The notes: generated by a model not told the origin, from the sequence alone. A DNA stretch of 64,000 bases from Sulfitobacter aestuariivivens (GCF_014763045.1 NZ_JACTAG010000001.1:1798001-1862000), one strand, 5' to 3'. Positions 35,612 through 44,764 are shown, counted from the stretch's first letter. Program-made: numbers and translations.

Positions 35612-36382
35612 TCAGGTTGAGAGTTTCGTCGGTCGCGCCCGCGCAAAGTGGCGCGCGATGACAAACATACCACCAATCAACAACAGCGGCAGGATCAGCA
35701 GACCAAAGACATGCACACCCAACACCATCAGCAATGCGCCGATTAAGTCATCTGCCCGCGCGGCGATGTTACCAGCCAATTCACGATATTCCGCAAATCC
35801 GGGTTCGTCCTGTTCAAGCACCTCGGTTTTGCCGAACTTGACCGTGATGTCGTCGATAACGGCTATATTCTCTCGATAGGTGTCACCAGTCAAAACGCTT
35901 GCAAGAGGTGCTGAGATGATAAGCGCAACCGGCAGCGCCAGTCCAAGAAATGCGCCATACCAACCCAGCTTTCGATCCAGCCCATCTTCGCGCCCTTGAA
36001 GGAACAGTCGCAGGGCCAGCGCTACGGCCAGCAACGCCATCCCGATCGCACTGACCGGACCAAGCGCAACGGCCAGTATGCCGGTCGCCACCATGATCCC
36101 GAAGACCAGCGAGGCGATGCGTTCCACCGTGTCGTCAATCGGCTCCAGCCACTTCAACGGCTGGGCAGAGCCTGATGCGATAAAGGACAGGCCAACTTCG
36201 AACTCCTGCGCCGTGGACAAAAGCGCGTTGAGGGTGCGCAGGGTCACATAAGTGGCCCCTGCCGCCACGGCCACGGATTGCGCGTGTCCCTGCGCGGCCC
36301 GGGTCAGTGGATTGTCTCGAAACACAGCCGCGGCCAGAGCTGCCAGCAGGCAGATCGCCAAAACGGTTGTCCGAGGTGTCAC
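35612..36382 (-). CDS. Hypothetical polytopic membrane protein
   Basis: A 256-residue protein with an N-terminal hydrophobic segment (TTVLAICLLAALAAAVF), a soluble part to about residue 80, and four or so further membrane segments (for example IASLVFGIMVATGILAVALG and LIGALLMVLGVHVFGLLILP). No family was recognised. The GTG at 36382 overlaps the stop of the DMGDH-like gene (GTGA), giving translational coupling; this argues for that start. A link to the methylated-amine dehydrogenase upstream is inferred from the overlap only. Confidence 0.7.
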   Translation of the reverse strand: MTPRTTVLAICLLAALAAAVFRDNPLTRAAQGHAQSVAVAAGATYVTLRTLNALLSTAQEFEVGLSFIASGSAQPLKWLEPIDDTVERIASLVFGIMVATGILAVALGPVSAIGMALLAVALALRLFLQGREDGLDRKLGWYGAFLGLALPVALIISAPLASVLTGDTYRENIAVIDDITVKFGKTEVLEQDEPGFAEYRELAGNIAARADDLIGALLMVLGVHVFGLLILPLLLIGGMFVIARHFARARPTKLST

Positions 36383-38871
36383 CCGTCTATCCGGATATTC
36401 GCATTCCTGGGATCGTAGGGACTGTCCTCGACAATCTCGGCATCCCACAATTGATCGAACATCTTGACCTTCAGCTTCTGGCCCACCACGGCGTGTTCGG
36501 GTTTGACATAGCCCATGCCAATGGATTTGCCAAAGTGCACAGAATAGCCCCCCGATGTCAGGCGTCCGGTACGATCATCCCCCACATACAGAACCTCGCG
36601 ACCCCAGGGATCAGCGTCGTCGGGCCCGTCAATTAGCACGGTAACGCATTTCGCGTTGATGCCGTGATCTGCCATGGCCTGCTTGCCATGAAACTCCTTC
36701 GACATATCCACAAAGCGGGGCAAATCAGCCTCAAGTGGCGTCGCGTCACGGCCCAGTTCTGTGCCAAAGGCGCGATATGATTTTTCCTGCCGAAGCCAGT
36801 TTTGTGCACGCGCGCCGACCAGCTTCATCCCGTGCGTCTCGCCTGCTTTTTCAAGCTGATCAAAGAGGTAATTCTGCATCTCGATAGGGTGATGCAGCTC
36901 CCATCCCAGCTCTCCGGTATAGGCCACGCGGATCGCGCGCACCGGGCACATGCCAAGCTCGATATTGCGCATGGTCAGCCACGGAAAGCGCTTGTTGCTG
37001 AGCACTGTCGCCGGGTCGGCGTCGACCACCAGTTCGTTCAGCACATCGCGTGATTTCGGTCCGGCAATGGCAAAAACGCCCCACTGCGTGGTCACGTCAT
37101 GACACTCGATATAACCGAACTCCGGTGCCTTATCCTCAATCGCCTTGCGCAAAAAGTCAGCGTCATAGGCTGTCCAGGCACCCGCCGAGACAAGGTAGTA
37201 TTCGTTCTCTGCCAACCGCACGATCGTGTATTCCGTCCGTGTCGTACCGGCCTGCGTCAGGGCATAGGTCAGGTTGATACGCCCCACCGACGGCAGCTTG
37301 TTGCAGGTGAACCAATCCAGAAACTGCGTCGCGCCGGGCCCTTTCACCAGATGCTTGGTAAAAGCCGTCGCATCGATCAGGCCCACACCTTCACGGATCG
37401 CTTTCGCCTCTTGGGCGGCATACTGCCACCAGTCACCACGCCGGAAGGATCGGCTTTCCAGATCGTTGAACCCTTCGGGGGCAAAGTAATTGGGCCTTTC
37501 CCAGCCATTGACCCAGCCGAACTGCGCGCCGCGCGCCTTCTGGCGATCATAGGCGGGTGCCGTGCGCAACGGGCGGCAAGCTTCACGCTCTTCATCCGGG
37601 TGGTGCAGGATATAGACGTGGCTATAGCATTCTTCGTTCTTGCGCGCTGCGAACTCGGTGGTCATCCAGTCGCCGTAACGTTTGGGATCAAGCGACGCCA
37701 TGTCAATCTCGGCTTCACCATCGACCATCATCTGAGCCAGATAGTAGCCTGTTCCCCCTGCGGCAGTGATACCAAAGGAAAAGCCTTCGGCCAGCCACAT
37801 ATTGCGCAGCCCCGGTGCAGGGCCAACCAGCGGATTGCCATCTGGTGTATAGCAGATCGGTCCGTTGAAATCGTCCTTCAGACCGCTTTCCTCACAGGAC
37901 GGGACCCGGTGGATCATCGCTGCGTATTGGTCTTCGATCCGGTCCAGATCCAGTTGGAACAGATCCGCCCGAAAACTGTCAGGCACCCCGTGTTCGAACC
38001 GCGCAGGCGCACCGTGCTCATAGACACCCAGAATCCAGCCTCCCCGCTCCTCGCGTACATAGGACTGGGCATCGGCGTCACGGATCACAGGGTGTTCGAC
38101 ATTGCCGTCCCCGCGCCATTTCACCAGTTCCGGATCCTGATCCATCACGATGAACTGATGCTCCACCGGGATCGCCGGCATCTTGATCCCAAGCATCTTT
38201 GCCGTCCGCTGCGCGTGGTTGCCCGACGCCGTCACAACATGCTCCGCAGTGATCACCACCTGTTCGTCAGTGGGCACCAGATTGCCACCTTTTTCGACCA
38301 TTTTCGTGCAGGTCACGTCCCAGGCTTCGCCGTTCCACTCAAACGCATCCGCCTGCCACTTACGCTCAATCGCCACACCGCGTTGGCGCGCCCCCTTGGC
38401 CATCGCCATCGTGACATCGGCGGGGTTAATGTAGCCATCGGTATGATGGTAAAGCGCTCCTTTGAGGTCTTCAGTCCGAATGAGCGGCCATTTCGCCTTC
38501 ACCTCATCGGGCGTCATGAAAACATACGGCACCCCGCAGGTCTCGGCGGTGGAGGCGTAAAGCATATATTCATCCATCCGCGCATCCGTCTGCGCCATGC
38601 GCAGGTTGCCAACCACGGCAAAGCCCGCATTCAGCCCGGTCTCTTCTTCAAGCGTTTTGTAGAACCGGATCGAATAGTCATGAATATGTGTCGTTGCATA
38701 GGACATGTTGAAATAGGGCAATAACCCCGCCGCATGCCACGTCGAGCCAGATGTCAGTTCATCGCGCTCCAGCAGCATCACATCATCCCAACCGGCTTTC
38801 GCCAGATGATAGGCAATTGACGTCCCCACGGCGCCGCCGCCCACAACCAATGCTTTGACGTTCGTTTTCAT
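36379..38871 (-). CDS. Dimethylglycine/sarcosine dehydrogenase-like FAD-GcvT fusion
   Basis: An 830-residue two-domain enzyme. The N-terminal DAO domain has ALVVGGGAVGTSIAYHL, and LTSGSTWHAAGLLP, whose His corresponds to the covalent-FAD position of dimethylglycine and sarcosine dehydrogenases. From about residue 430 a GcvT-like tetrahydrofolate domain follows (REGVGLIDATAFTKHLVKGPGA, IECHDVTTQWGVFAIAGP, VAYTGELGWELH, and LTSGGYSVHFGKSIGMGYV near the C terminus). Such proteins demethylate N-methyl compounds and pass the one-carbon unit to folate. The exact substrate (dimethylglycine, sarcosine or other) is not decided. Confidence 0.9.
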   Translation of the reverse strand: MKTNVKALVVGGGAVGTSIAYHLAKAGWDDVMLLERDELTSGSTWHAAGLLPYFNMSYATTHIHDYSIRFYKTLEEETGLNAGFAVVGNLRMAQTDARMDEYMLYASTAETCGVPYVFMTPDEVKAKWPLIRTEDLKGALYHHTDGYINPADVTMAMAKGARQRGVAIERKWQADAFEWNGEAWDVTCTKMVEKGGNLVPTDEQVVITAEHVVTASGNHAQRTAKMLGIKMPAIPVEHQFIVMDQDPELVKWRGDGNVEHPVIRDADAQSYVREERGGWILGVYEHGAPARFEHGVPDSFRADLFQLDLDRIEDQYAAMIHRVPSCEESGLKDDFNGPICYTPDGNPLVGPAPGLRNMWLAEGFSFGITAAGGTGYYLAQMMVDGEAEIDMASLDPKRYGDWMTTEFAARKNEECYSHVYILHHPDEEREACRPLRTAPAYDRQKARGAQFGWVNGWERPNYFAPEGFNDLESRSFRRGDWWQYAAQEAKAIREGVGLIDATAFTKHLVKGPGATQFLDWFTCNKLPSVGRINLTYALTQAGTTRTEYTIVRLAENEYYLVSAGAWTAYDADFLRKAIEDKAPEFGYIECHDVTTQWGVFAIAGPKSRDVLNELVVDADPATVLSNKRFPWLTMRNIELGMCPVRAIRVAYTGELGWELHHPIEMQNYLFDQLEKAGETHGMKLVGARAQNWLRQEKSYRAFGTELGRDATPLEADLPRFVDMSKEFHGKQAMADHGINAKCVTVLIDGPDDADPWGREVLYVGDDRTGRLTSGGYSVHFGKSIGMGYVKPEHAVVGQKLKVKMFDQLWDAEIVEDSPYDPRNANIRIDG

Positions 38872-39054
38872 GACATGATTCCTCTACCCGTCTGGCCCCT
38901 GTTTTAGGGCCGCACACAGGTTTCGCGCGGGCACCAGCCGACGCAAATACGCAGAAAACCGACCTGCCAATCCGGGCGACTAGACACGCTATGCGGGAAA
39001 CTGGTTAACTGATGGCATTTCACAACCTCAATTGCAGCCAACGGAGTTGCCGAC

Positions 39055-39696
39055 ATGTCCAAGATTTCCCTGCTCGATGCCGCCGAAATGATGGCGCAAA
39101 CCTACGCCCGCAGCAACACAAGTGAAGTTCATACTGCAATCGACGTGGCGGGTGTGCAGGCGGTTTATCTCAAGAATGGTACCCTTGTCATTCCCGGCAC
39201 AAATGAATTTTCCGACTGGTTTGACTTCAATCTGAACATGGGCGGCGCCACTACGGTGGACGGCCACGGCTTCGAAGTTGTTGCAGGCGACAGCGGCGCG
39301 CTATGGCACGCTGGATTTCTGCAACATGCCCAGATGGTCTACATGTTCGCCAAGGGCCTGAATCCCAAATTCATCGTGGGCCATTCTCTCGGTGCGGCAT
39401 CCGCTCAGATCGTGGGCATGTCTCTGCGCACCCCCACCATCGCCTTCGCCTCACCCCAGACCTGTCGCACCCGTGACCGGCTGCCGAATGAAGGCTGGGT
39501 GATCAATGTCTGCCGAATCGACGACGCGGTCTGCCACGTCCCACCCAAATTCCTCGGTTTTCGCACCATCGGAAGCCGCTACTGGCTGCGCCCGGATGAA
39601 CTGGACGCGGACGAAGACCACAAGATCCACAACTACGCGGATCTTCTCAAACTCAAACGCATCAAGGATCGTGTTCCCACGTCCTGGCCCGCCTGA
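39055..39696 (+). CDS. Lipase class 3-like alpha/beta hydrolase
   Basis: A 213-residue protein with the nucleophile elbow GHSLGAASAQ (Ser near residue 112) preceded by NPKFIVGHS, and TIAFASPQTCRTRD further on, as in lipase_3-type hydrolases. The catalytic His is probably in DEDHKIHNYADLL close to the C terminus. The first 30 residues lack a signal peptide, so it is probably cytoplasmic. It stands alone; its 3' side meets the palindromic repeat at 39738-39844. Confidence 0.75.
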   Translation: MSKISLLDAAEMMAQTYARSNTSEVHTAIDVAGVQAVYLKNGTLVIPGTNEFSDWFDFNLNMGGATTVDGHGFEVVAGDSGALWHAGFLQHAQMVYMFAKGLNPKFIVGHSLGAASAQIVGMSLRTPTIAFASPQTCRTRDRLPNEGWVINVCRIDDAVCHVPPKFLGFRTIGSRYWLRPDELDADEDHKIHNYADLLKLKRIKDRVPTSWPA

Positions 39697-39737
39697 TCCA
39701 AAATCGGTCCAAACGCCGAAACCGCGTGGTGCCTGCC

Positions 39738-39844
39738 CTTTCTCTGGCCACAATATTCCCAGAGCGCGAGACAGCGTCTCGCAAAGCGATTTCGGGGACC
39801 GAAATCAATAAGATCACATGCGGGCGGCAGCCCGCCCAGCCAGA
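39738..39844 (-). repeat. Three-hairpin palindromic repeat, copy A
   Basis: Shares CTTTCTCTGGCC and a 54-nt core (3 differences) with the copy at 43046-43149. It contains hairpin 1 GCGAGAC-AGC-GTCTCGC (39766-39782), hairpin 2 GATTTCGG-GGA-CCGAAATC (39788-39806) and hairpin 3 GCGGGC-GGCA-GCCCGC (39820-39835). It begins directly after the stop of the minus-strand dehydrogenase gene, the same placement as copy B. Stems 2 and 3 differ in sequence between copies but keep pairing. Confidence 0.8.
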
Positions 39845-41251
39845 TCACCCGGGCAAAATCTTGCCTGGATTCAGAATGTTATCCGGATCCAGCGCCTTCT
39901 TGATCGCTCCCATCACATCGACGGTCCCCTGCCCCAGCTCTTTCACCAGGTAAGGCCTTTTGCCCTGCCCGATGCCATGTTCCCCCGTGCAGGTCCCATC
40001 CATGGAAATCGCCAGATCATTCAGCCAACTGATAAACTCAGCCGCCCGCGCCTGTTCATCCTGATCCGCCTTGTCGATCAACAGGGATGCGTGGAAATTA
40101 CCATCCCCCGCATGGCCCACGACTGGCGCGATCAAATCCATTTCGCGCGCCATCTCATCGCAGGCTGTCACGGCATCGGCCAGCCGAGAAATCGGCACGC
40201 AGACGTCCGTCGCAACCGCGTCGCATCCAGGCCTTAGTGCCAACATGGCCCAATAGGCGTCGTGACGTGCCTGCCAAAGCTTGTTGCGTTCTTCCAGCGA
40301 CGCCGTCGCCGCGAATCCCGTGCCGCCCTCTTCCTCCGCCAACATGCCAAAGGTCTCGGCCTGTTCTGCCACGCCCGCGTCCGACCCATGGAATTCCAAC
40401 AGCAGCAGCGGTGTTTCAGGTAAGTCCAGCTTTGAATACCCATTGAGCGCTTGGACCACCATCGCGTCCAACAGCTCTATCCGCGCCACCGGCAGACCAT
40501 ACTGGATCGTTGCCATCACGGCACGGGACGCCGCCTCAACCGTCGGAAACGAACAGCGTGCCGCCGAAATCGCTTCGGGTATGCCCTGCAATCGCAAAGT
40601 GATCTCGGTGATCATCGCAAGCGTGCCTTCCGACCCCACCAGCAAGCGGGTCAGGTCATATCCGGCCGAAGATTTTCTCGCCCGCGACGCCGTACGAATG
40701 ACCGTGCCATCCGCCATCACGGCTTCAAGGCTCAGGACGTTGTCTTTCATGGTGCCGTATCGCACGGCGTTGGTACCGCTTGCCCGCGTTGCGGTCATCC
40801 CTCCGATAGAGGCATTGGCCCCCGGATCGATCGGGAAAAACAGCCCCTGATCGCGCAGATAGGTATTGAGTGCTTCGCGTGTAACCCCGGGCTGGACCCG
40901 ACAGTCAAGGTCTGCGGCATTGACCTCCAACACCTGATCCATCTGCATCAGGTCAATGCATATCCCGCCCGCAGGCGCATTCACATGCCCTTCCAGCGAC
41001 GTGCCGGTACCATAGGCAATGATCGGCACCTTATGATCCGCACAGACCCGCACCACGTCAGAAACCTCTTGGGTTGAGGTTGCAAAGACAACGCCATCAG
41101 GCGGCTGGTTTTCAATCCAAGTGGTGGTGTGGCCGTGCTGCTGCCGAATGGCCTCACCGGTTTGACACCGTTCTCCGAACTGTTGCTTCAAAATACCAAG
41201 GACGGTGCCGATGCCATCCTCATTGCGCGCAAGCGCTGCAACCTCAACCAT
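39845..41251 (-). CDS. FAD-linked oxidase, GlcD/D-lactate dehydrogenase type
   Basis: A 468-residue flavoprotein of the vanillyl-alcohol-oxidase fold. The FAD domain contains PDGVVFATSTQEVSDVVRVC, PIIAYGTGTSLEGHVNAPAGGICIDL and PGANASIGGMTATRASGTNAVRYGTMKDNV. The C-terminal substrate domain has VVGHAGDGNFHASLL and GTCTGEHGIGQGKRPYL, the usual metal/substrate-binding His motifs. Glycolate and D-lactate are the commonest substrates. The next upstream gene on the strand is a gamma-glutamyltranspeptidase only 3 nt away, probably the same transcript. Confidence 0.88.
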   Translation of the reverse strand: MVEVAALARNEDGIGTVLGILKQQFGERCQTGEAIRQQHGHTTTWIENQPPDGVVFATSTQEVSDVVRVCADHKVPIIAYGTGTSLEGHVNAPAGGICIDLMQMDQVLEVNAADLDCRVQPGVTREALNTYLRDQGLFFPIDPGANASIGGMTATRASGTNAVRYGTMKDNVLSLEAVMADGTVIRTASRARKSSAGYDLTRLLVGSEGTLAMITEITLRLQGIPEAISAARCSFPTVEAASRAVMATIQYGLPVARIELLDAMVVQALNGYSKLDLPETPLLLLEFHGSDAGVAEQAETFGMLAEEEGGTGFAATASLEERNKLWQARHDAYWAMLALRPGCDAVATDVCVPISRLADAVTACDEMAREMDLIAPVVGHAGDGNFHASLLIDKADQDEQARAAEFISWLNDLAISMDGTCTGEHGIGQGKRPYLVKELGQGTVDVMGAIKKALDPDNILNPGKILPG

Positions 41252-41254
41252 TGA

Positions 41255-43030
41255 TCACCCTCCCAAAGCAATACCTTCACGGCGCGGGTCGGCGCCACCG
41301 CGCAGTTCCTCACCGATAGCAATCATATGCAAACCCGAGGTCAAGGCCCGAGTCCCCACCTCAAAACCCATCTCGGAGAGCCCCCCTTCAAGTTCCGCAG
41401 CAGCGGTTCCCTCCTCCAGGTCGTATTTGCCAAAGCGATTGACCGCATGCGGCGCGCTCACCGCAGCCTGCACATTCATCCCCCAATCTAGATAGGCAAT
41501 GATCGCCTGTGCCGTATACCCAATGATCCGACTGCCGCCCGGGCTGCCCACCGCCAGCACCGGCTTGCCGTCCTTCAAGACGATCGTCGGCGACATGGAC
41601 GACCGTGGCCGCTTGCCCGGCTCCAGCCGATTGGCGATCGGCACCCCGTCCCGGTGCGACCGAAACGAAAAATCCGTCAACTCGTTGTTGAGCAGGAAGC
41701 CACCGACCATCAAACGGCTGCCAAAGCCGTTCTCAATCGTCGTCGTCATGCTCGCAACATTCCCTGCCGCATCGACAATGGAAATGTGACTGGTCGAGGG
41801 CAGCTCAAGCGAAACATCATCGGCCCAATGCAACGCATGATCAAACGCCGGATCGCCCGGTGACACCTCCGGCAGCGCATCGTCACCCGCCAGCAGCTTG
41901 GCGCGCTCTGCCAGATAAGCCGGATCCAACAAGCCCTGCACCGGCACCGGCACGTAATCGCTGTCCGCCAGATAGCGCCCCCGATCCGCAAACGTCAGAC
42001 GTGCCGCATCGCCCATCAAGCGGCGCACCTCGACATCCTGCGGACCTGCTGACAAATCATACCCCTCCAGCAAGCCCAGAATCTGCCCAACCGCCACAGC
42101 GCCCGACGATGGCGGACCCATGCCGCAAACGTCATGTCCTCGATAGCGCGCGCAGACAGCTTCGCGCTCTTTTACGCTGTAGATCGCCAGATCTGTCTGA
42201 GACAGCACACCCGCGTTCTCGGCACCCTGCACCGTGGCGACGATGCTTGCTCCAATCTCACCGGTATAAAACGCAACTGTGCCCCGGTCGGCCAGCGCCC
42301 TCAGCGTCGCGGCATAGGGCGCGTTGACCAGCCTGTCCCCTGCCTGCACCGGCACCCCGTCCGGCAAGAAATACCCCGCCGTCACGTCAGAGCTTGCCAG
42401 CCGCTCCTGATCTCTCTCAACCAGCCCGGCCAGCCGGGGTGAGACCGAGAATCCATCTTGCGCAAGGGTAATGGCTGGCTGCAGCAAACTGGCCCAGTCC
42501 TGATTTCCCCAGCGCGCATGCACTTCCGCCATCAGCGCAGGCGTCCCGGGCGTTCCGACAGATCGTCCGCCGACCACGGCATCGAAAAACCCCATCGGCT
42601 CGCCCTCATTGGTCTGAAAAAGCCTTGGCGTGGCGGCCAATGGTGCGGTCTCGCGACCGTCCAGCGTGGTGACATGCCCTGAGGCGGCATCATACCAGAC
42701 CAGAAATGCCCCGCCCCCCAGGCCGGAGGACTGCGGCTCCACCAACCCCAGCATTGCCTGCACTGCAACCAGCGCATCTGCGGCAGTTCCCCCCGCCGAC
42801 AAGACATCGGCACCCGCCTTTACGGCGTGCGGATTCGCCGCCGACACCATCCAGTTGTCAGAGACGACCGGTACACCCGCAGCTTTCGCGTCAAGCGAAG
42901 CCGCTACTTCCTCAGGAAAGCCGGCAAATGCGCCCGCACCAGCCGCTTCAGGGTCGACCGCATCAGCCGCCTGTTGCGCACTCACCGCACCGGCAATCAG
43001 ACACCCCAGAACATAAACCGTAGATCGCAT
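41255..43030 (-). CDS. ggt: Gamma-glutamyltranspeptidase
   Basis: A 591-residue secreted N-terminal-nucleophile hydrolase that transfers or hydrolyses gamma-glutamyl groups of glutathione. There is a short signal peptide (MRSTVYVLGCLIAGAVSAQ). The large subunit carries SGLGGGAFLVWYDA and DGRETAPLAATP. The autoprocessing Thr stands in LPSTSHISIVDAAGNVASMTTTIENGFGS, and SSMSPTIVLKDGKPVLAVGSPGG lies in the small subunit. AGGAG precedes the ATG; a longer frame upstream is translated repeat sequence. It is flanked upstream by palindromic repeat copy B. Confidence 0.93.
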   Translation of the reverse strand: MRSTVYVLGCLIAGAVSAQQAADAVDPEAAGAGAFAGFPEEVAASLDAKAAGVPVVSDNWMVSAANPHAVKAGADVLSAGGTAADALVAVQAMLGLVEPQSSGLGGGAFLVWYDAASGHVTTLDGRETAPLAATPRLFQTNEGEPMGFFDAVVGGRSVGTPGTPALMAEVHARWGNQDWASLLQPAITLAQDGFSVSPRLAGLVERDQERLASSDVTAGYFLPDGVPVQAGDRLVNAPYAATLRALADRGTVAFYTGEIGASIVATVQGAENAGVLSQTDLAIYSVKEREAVCARYRGHDVCGMGPPSSGAVAVGQILGLLEGYDLSAGPQDVEVRRLMGDAARLTFADRGRYLADSDYVPVPVQGLLDPAYLAERAKLLAGDDALPEVSPGDPAFDHALHWADDVSLELPSTSHISIVDAAGNVASMTTTIENGFGSRLMVGGFLLNNELTDFSFRSHRDGVPIANRLEPGKRPRSSMSPTIVLKDGKPVLAVGSPGGSRIIGYTAQAIIAYLDWGMNVQAAVSAPHAVNRFGKYDLEEGTAAAELEGGLSEMGFEVGTRALTSGLHMIAIGEELRGGADPRREGIALGG

Positions 43031-43045
43031 GACTTTTCTCCTGTG

Positions 43046-43149
43046 CTTTCTCTGGCCGCAATAGTCCCAGAGCGCGAGACAGCGTCTCGCAAAACGATTT
43101 GGCAGGGCCAAATCCAAAAATCGTGTGCGGGCCTGCCCGCACAATCTGG
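43046..43149 (-). repeat. Three-hairpin palindromic repeat, copy B
   Basis: Begins with the CTTTCTCTGGCC end shared with copy A. Hairpin 1 GCGAGAC-AGC-GTCTCGC is at 43074-43090, hairpin 2 GATTTGGC-AGG-GCCAAATC at 43096-43114, and hairpin 3 TGTGCGGGC-CT-GCCCGCACA at 43124-43143. It starts right after the stop codon of the minus-strand dehydrogenase gene at 43150. Hairpin 2 differs from copy A at two base pairs, both changed on both sides so that pairing is kept. Confidence 0.8.
43119..43143 (-). terminator. Terminator of the hydroxyacid dehydrogenase gene, within repeat B
   Basis: On the minus strand hairpin 3 (TGTGCGGGC paired with GCCCGCACA) begins 6 nt after the TGA at 43150 and is followed by CGATTTTTG, a five-T run. 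This is a standard intrinsic terminator, so at least this copy of the repeat has a terminating role. Confidence 0.65.
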
Positions 43150-44136
43150 TCACAACATCGATGGAACTACCTGATCGGGAGGGCGATGCCCGTCATCGAA
43201 GGTCTTGATGTTGATGATCACTTTCTCGCCCATCTCGATCCGACCTTCGAGTGTGGCAGATCCCATATGCGGCAAGAGTACCACGTTTTGCAGGGCCTTC
43301 AATCTCGGGTTGATGTCAACGCCGTGTTCATAAACATCGAGACCCGCCCCTTTGATCTCACCCGCACGCAACATCCGCGTCAACGCATTCTCGTCAATAA
43401 CCTCCCCCCGTGATGTATTGACGATCACCGCCTCGGGTTTCATCAGTTTCAGCCGCCGCGCGTTCATCAGATGAAAGGTAGAGGGCGTGTGTGGGCAGTT
43501 CACACTGATCACATCCATCCGGGCCACCATCTGATCAAGGCTTTCCCAATAGGTGGCCTCCAGACCCTGTTCGATTTCTGCATGCAAACGGCGGCGGTTG
43601 TGATAGTGCACCTGCATCCCGAAGGCCTGCGCCCGCCTTGCCACGGCCTGTCCGATCCGACCCATCCCCAAAATGCCCAGACGCCGTCCCCCGACGCGGC
43701 CGCCCAACAGTGCCGTCGGAGCCCAGCCTTGCCAGTCGCCCTTTTGCATGACGGCCATGCCTTCGGCCATGCGCCGTGTCACTGCCAGGATCAGAGCCAT
43801 GGTCATATCCGCGGTGTCATCCGTGAGCACACCGGGCGTGTTGGATACCAGAACACCGCGTTGGCGTGCCGTGGCGACATCGATATGATCCACCCCGGCC
43901 CCGTAATTGGCAATCAGCTTCAGGCGATCTCCCGCCTGCCCGATGAGGGCCGCGTCAATCTCGTCGGTCACCGTAGGGACCAGGACATCCGCCGCAGTTA
44001 TCGCCTCAGCCAACTCTGCACGGGTCATTGGCGTGTCATTTTCACGTAAAGACACGTCAAAGAGTTCAGAGAGCCTTGTTTCAACCACGTCGGGTAACCG
44101 TCGCGTGACTACAACACTCAACCGTTTCTTTGACAT
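43150..44136 (-). CDS. D-2-hydroxyacid dehydrogenase
   Basis: A 328-residue NAD(P)-dependent enzyme of the glyoxylate/hydroxypyruvate reductase group. Motifs: LIANYGAGVDHIDVATARQRG, the Rossmann loop RLGILGMGRIGQAVARRAQ, an NRRR stretch after the second strand suggesting NADPH preference, NCPHTPSTFHLMN, VNTSRGEVIDENAL and the catalytic His in NVVLLPHMGSAT. GGGAG precedes the ATG at 44136; upstream in-frame starts give an unconserved extension. It may work with the FAD-linked dehydrogenase downstream in glycolate/glyoxylate metabolism, which is inference. Confidence 0.9.
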   Translation of the reverse strand: MSKKRLSVVVTRRLPDVVETRLSELFDVSLRENDTPMTRAELAEAITAADVLVPTVTDEIDAALIGQAGDRLKLIANYGAGVDHIDVATARQRGVLVSNTPGVLTDDTADMTMALILAVTRRMAEGMAVMQKGDWQGWAPTALLGGRVGGRRLGILGMGRIGQAVARRAQAFGMQVHYHNRRRLHAEIEQGLEATYWESLDQMVARMDVISVNCPHTPSTFHLMNARRLKLMKPEAVIVNTSRGEVIDENALTRMLRAGEIKGAGLDVYEHGVDINPRLKALQNVVLLPHMGSATLEGRIEMGEKVIINIKTFDDGHRPPDQVVPSML

Positions 44137-44254
44137 CTCGTTCTCCCTGCTCTTGGCGCGCGTCGCACCCTTGATGCATGGTGTCGTAAGCGGCGACGAG
44201 GCACAAGAACTTCGCGGCGCAAAAGAGACATGAACTCTCGTGCAGGCAGGCACC

Positions 44255-44764
44255 ATGACCTTGAAGAATTGGATCACCGTTCTGGCGGTTTGTATCGTGT
44301 CGCTGACATCGACGGTGTCAGCAGCAGATGCGGACACCAAAGGATCTGTGACCAATCTTCCCCTTCCCCGGTTCGTGTCAATGAAAGCATCCGAGGGCAA
44401 TGTGCGGCGCGGCCCGTCCCTGACCCATCGTATCGACTGGGTCTTTCAGCGCCGCAACATGCCTTTGCGCATTACAGCTGAGCACGGCCATTGGCGCCGG
44501 GTCGAGGACCGCGATGGCATGGGCGGCTGGGTGCATTATTCGCTTTTATCCGGCGTCCGGACTGTATTGGTTGAAAAAGACATGTTGCAACTGCACGCAC
44601 GTCCCGATCCCAATGCACCGGTCATGGCCGCGCTTGAACTGGGCGTTGTCGCGCGCCTTGGCAAGTGCAAGGCGGAATGGTGCGAACTGCGCTCGGGTGG
44701 CTACAAAGGCTGGGCCCCCAAAGCGCGCGTTTGGGGCGTAAAGCCGGACGAACTCCGAGACTAA
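44255..44764 (+). CDS. Exported SH3-domain protein
   Basis: A 169-residue protein with a signal peptide (LKNWITVLAVCIVSLTSTVSA) and two bacterial SH3-like repeats: FVSMKASEGNVRRGPSLTHRI to about residue 105, and LQLHARPDPNAPVMAALELGVVARLGKCKAEWCELRSGGYKGWAPKA near the C terminus. These domains usually bind cell-wall material in the periplasm. It is divergent from the hydroxyacid dehydrogenase gene and convergent with the dehalogenase gene (stop codons overlap by 4 nt). Confidence 0.85.
   Translation: MTLKNWITVLAVCIVSLTSTVSAADADTKGSVTNLPLPRFVSMKASEGNVRRGPSLTHRIDWVFQRRNMPLRITAEHGHWRRVEDRDGMGGWVHYSLLSGVRTVLVEKDMLQLHARPDPNAPVMAALELGVVARLGKCKAEWCELRSGGYKGWAPKARVWGVKPDELRD

Noticed and set aside
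37099..38724. A 541-codon open frame on the plus strand opposite the DMGDH-like gene
   Set aside because: It is fully antisense to a convincing 830-residue gene, has no domain or ribosome-binding site, and reflects GC-rich codon bias of the real gene.
38872..39054. Possible riboswitch upstream of the DMGDH-like gene
   Set aside because: No glycine or other riboswitch core could be recognised in the 183-nt region.
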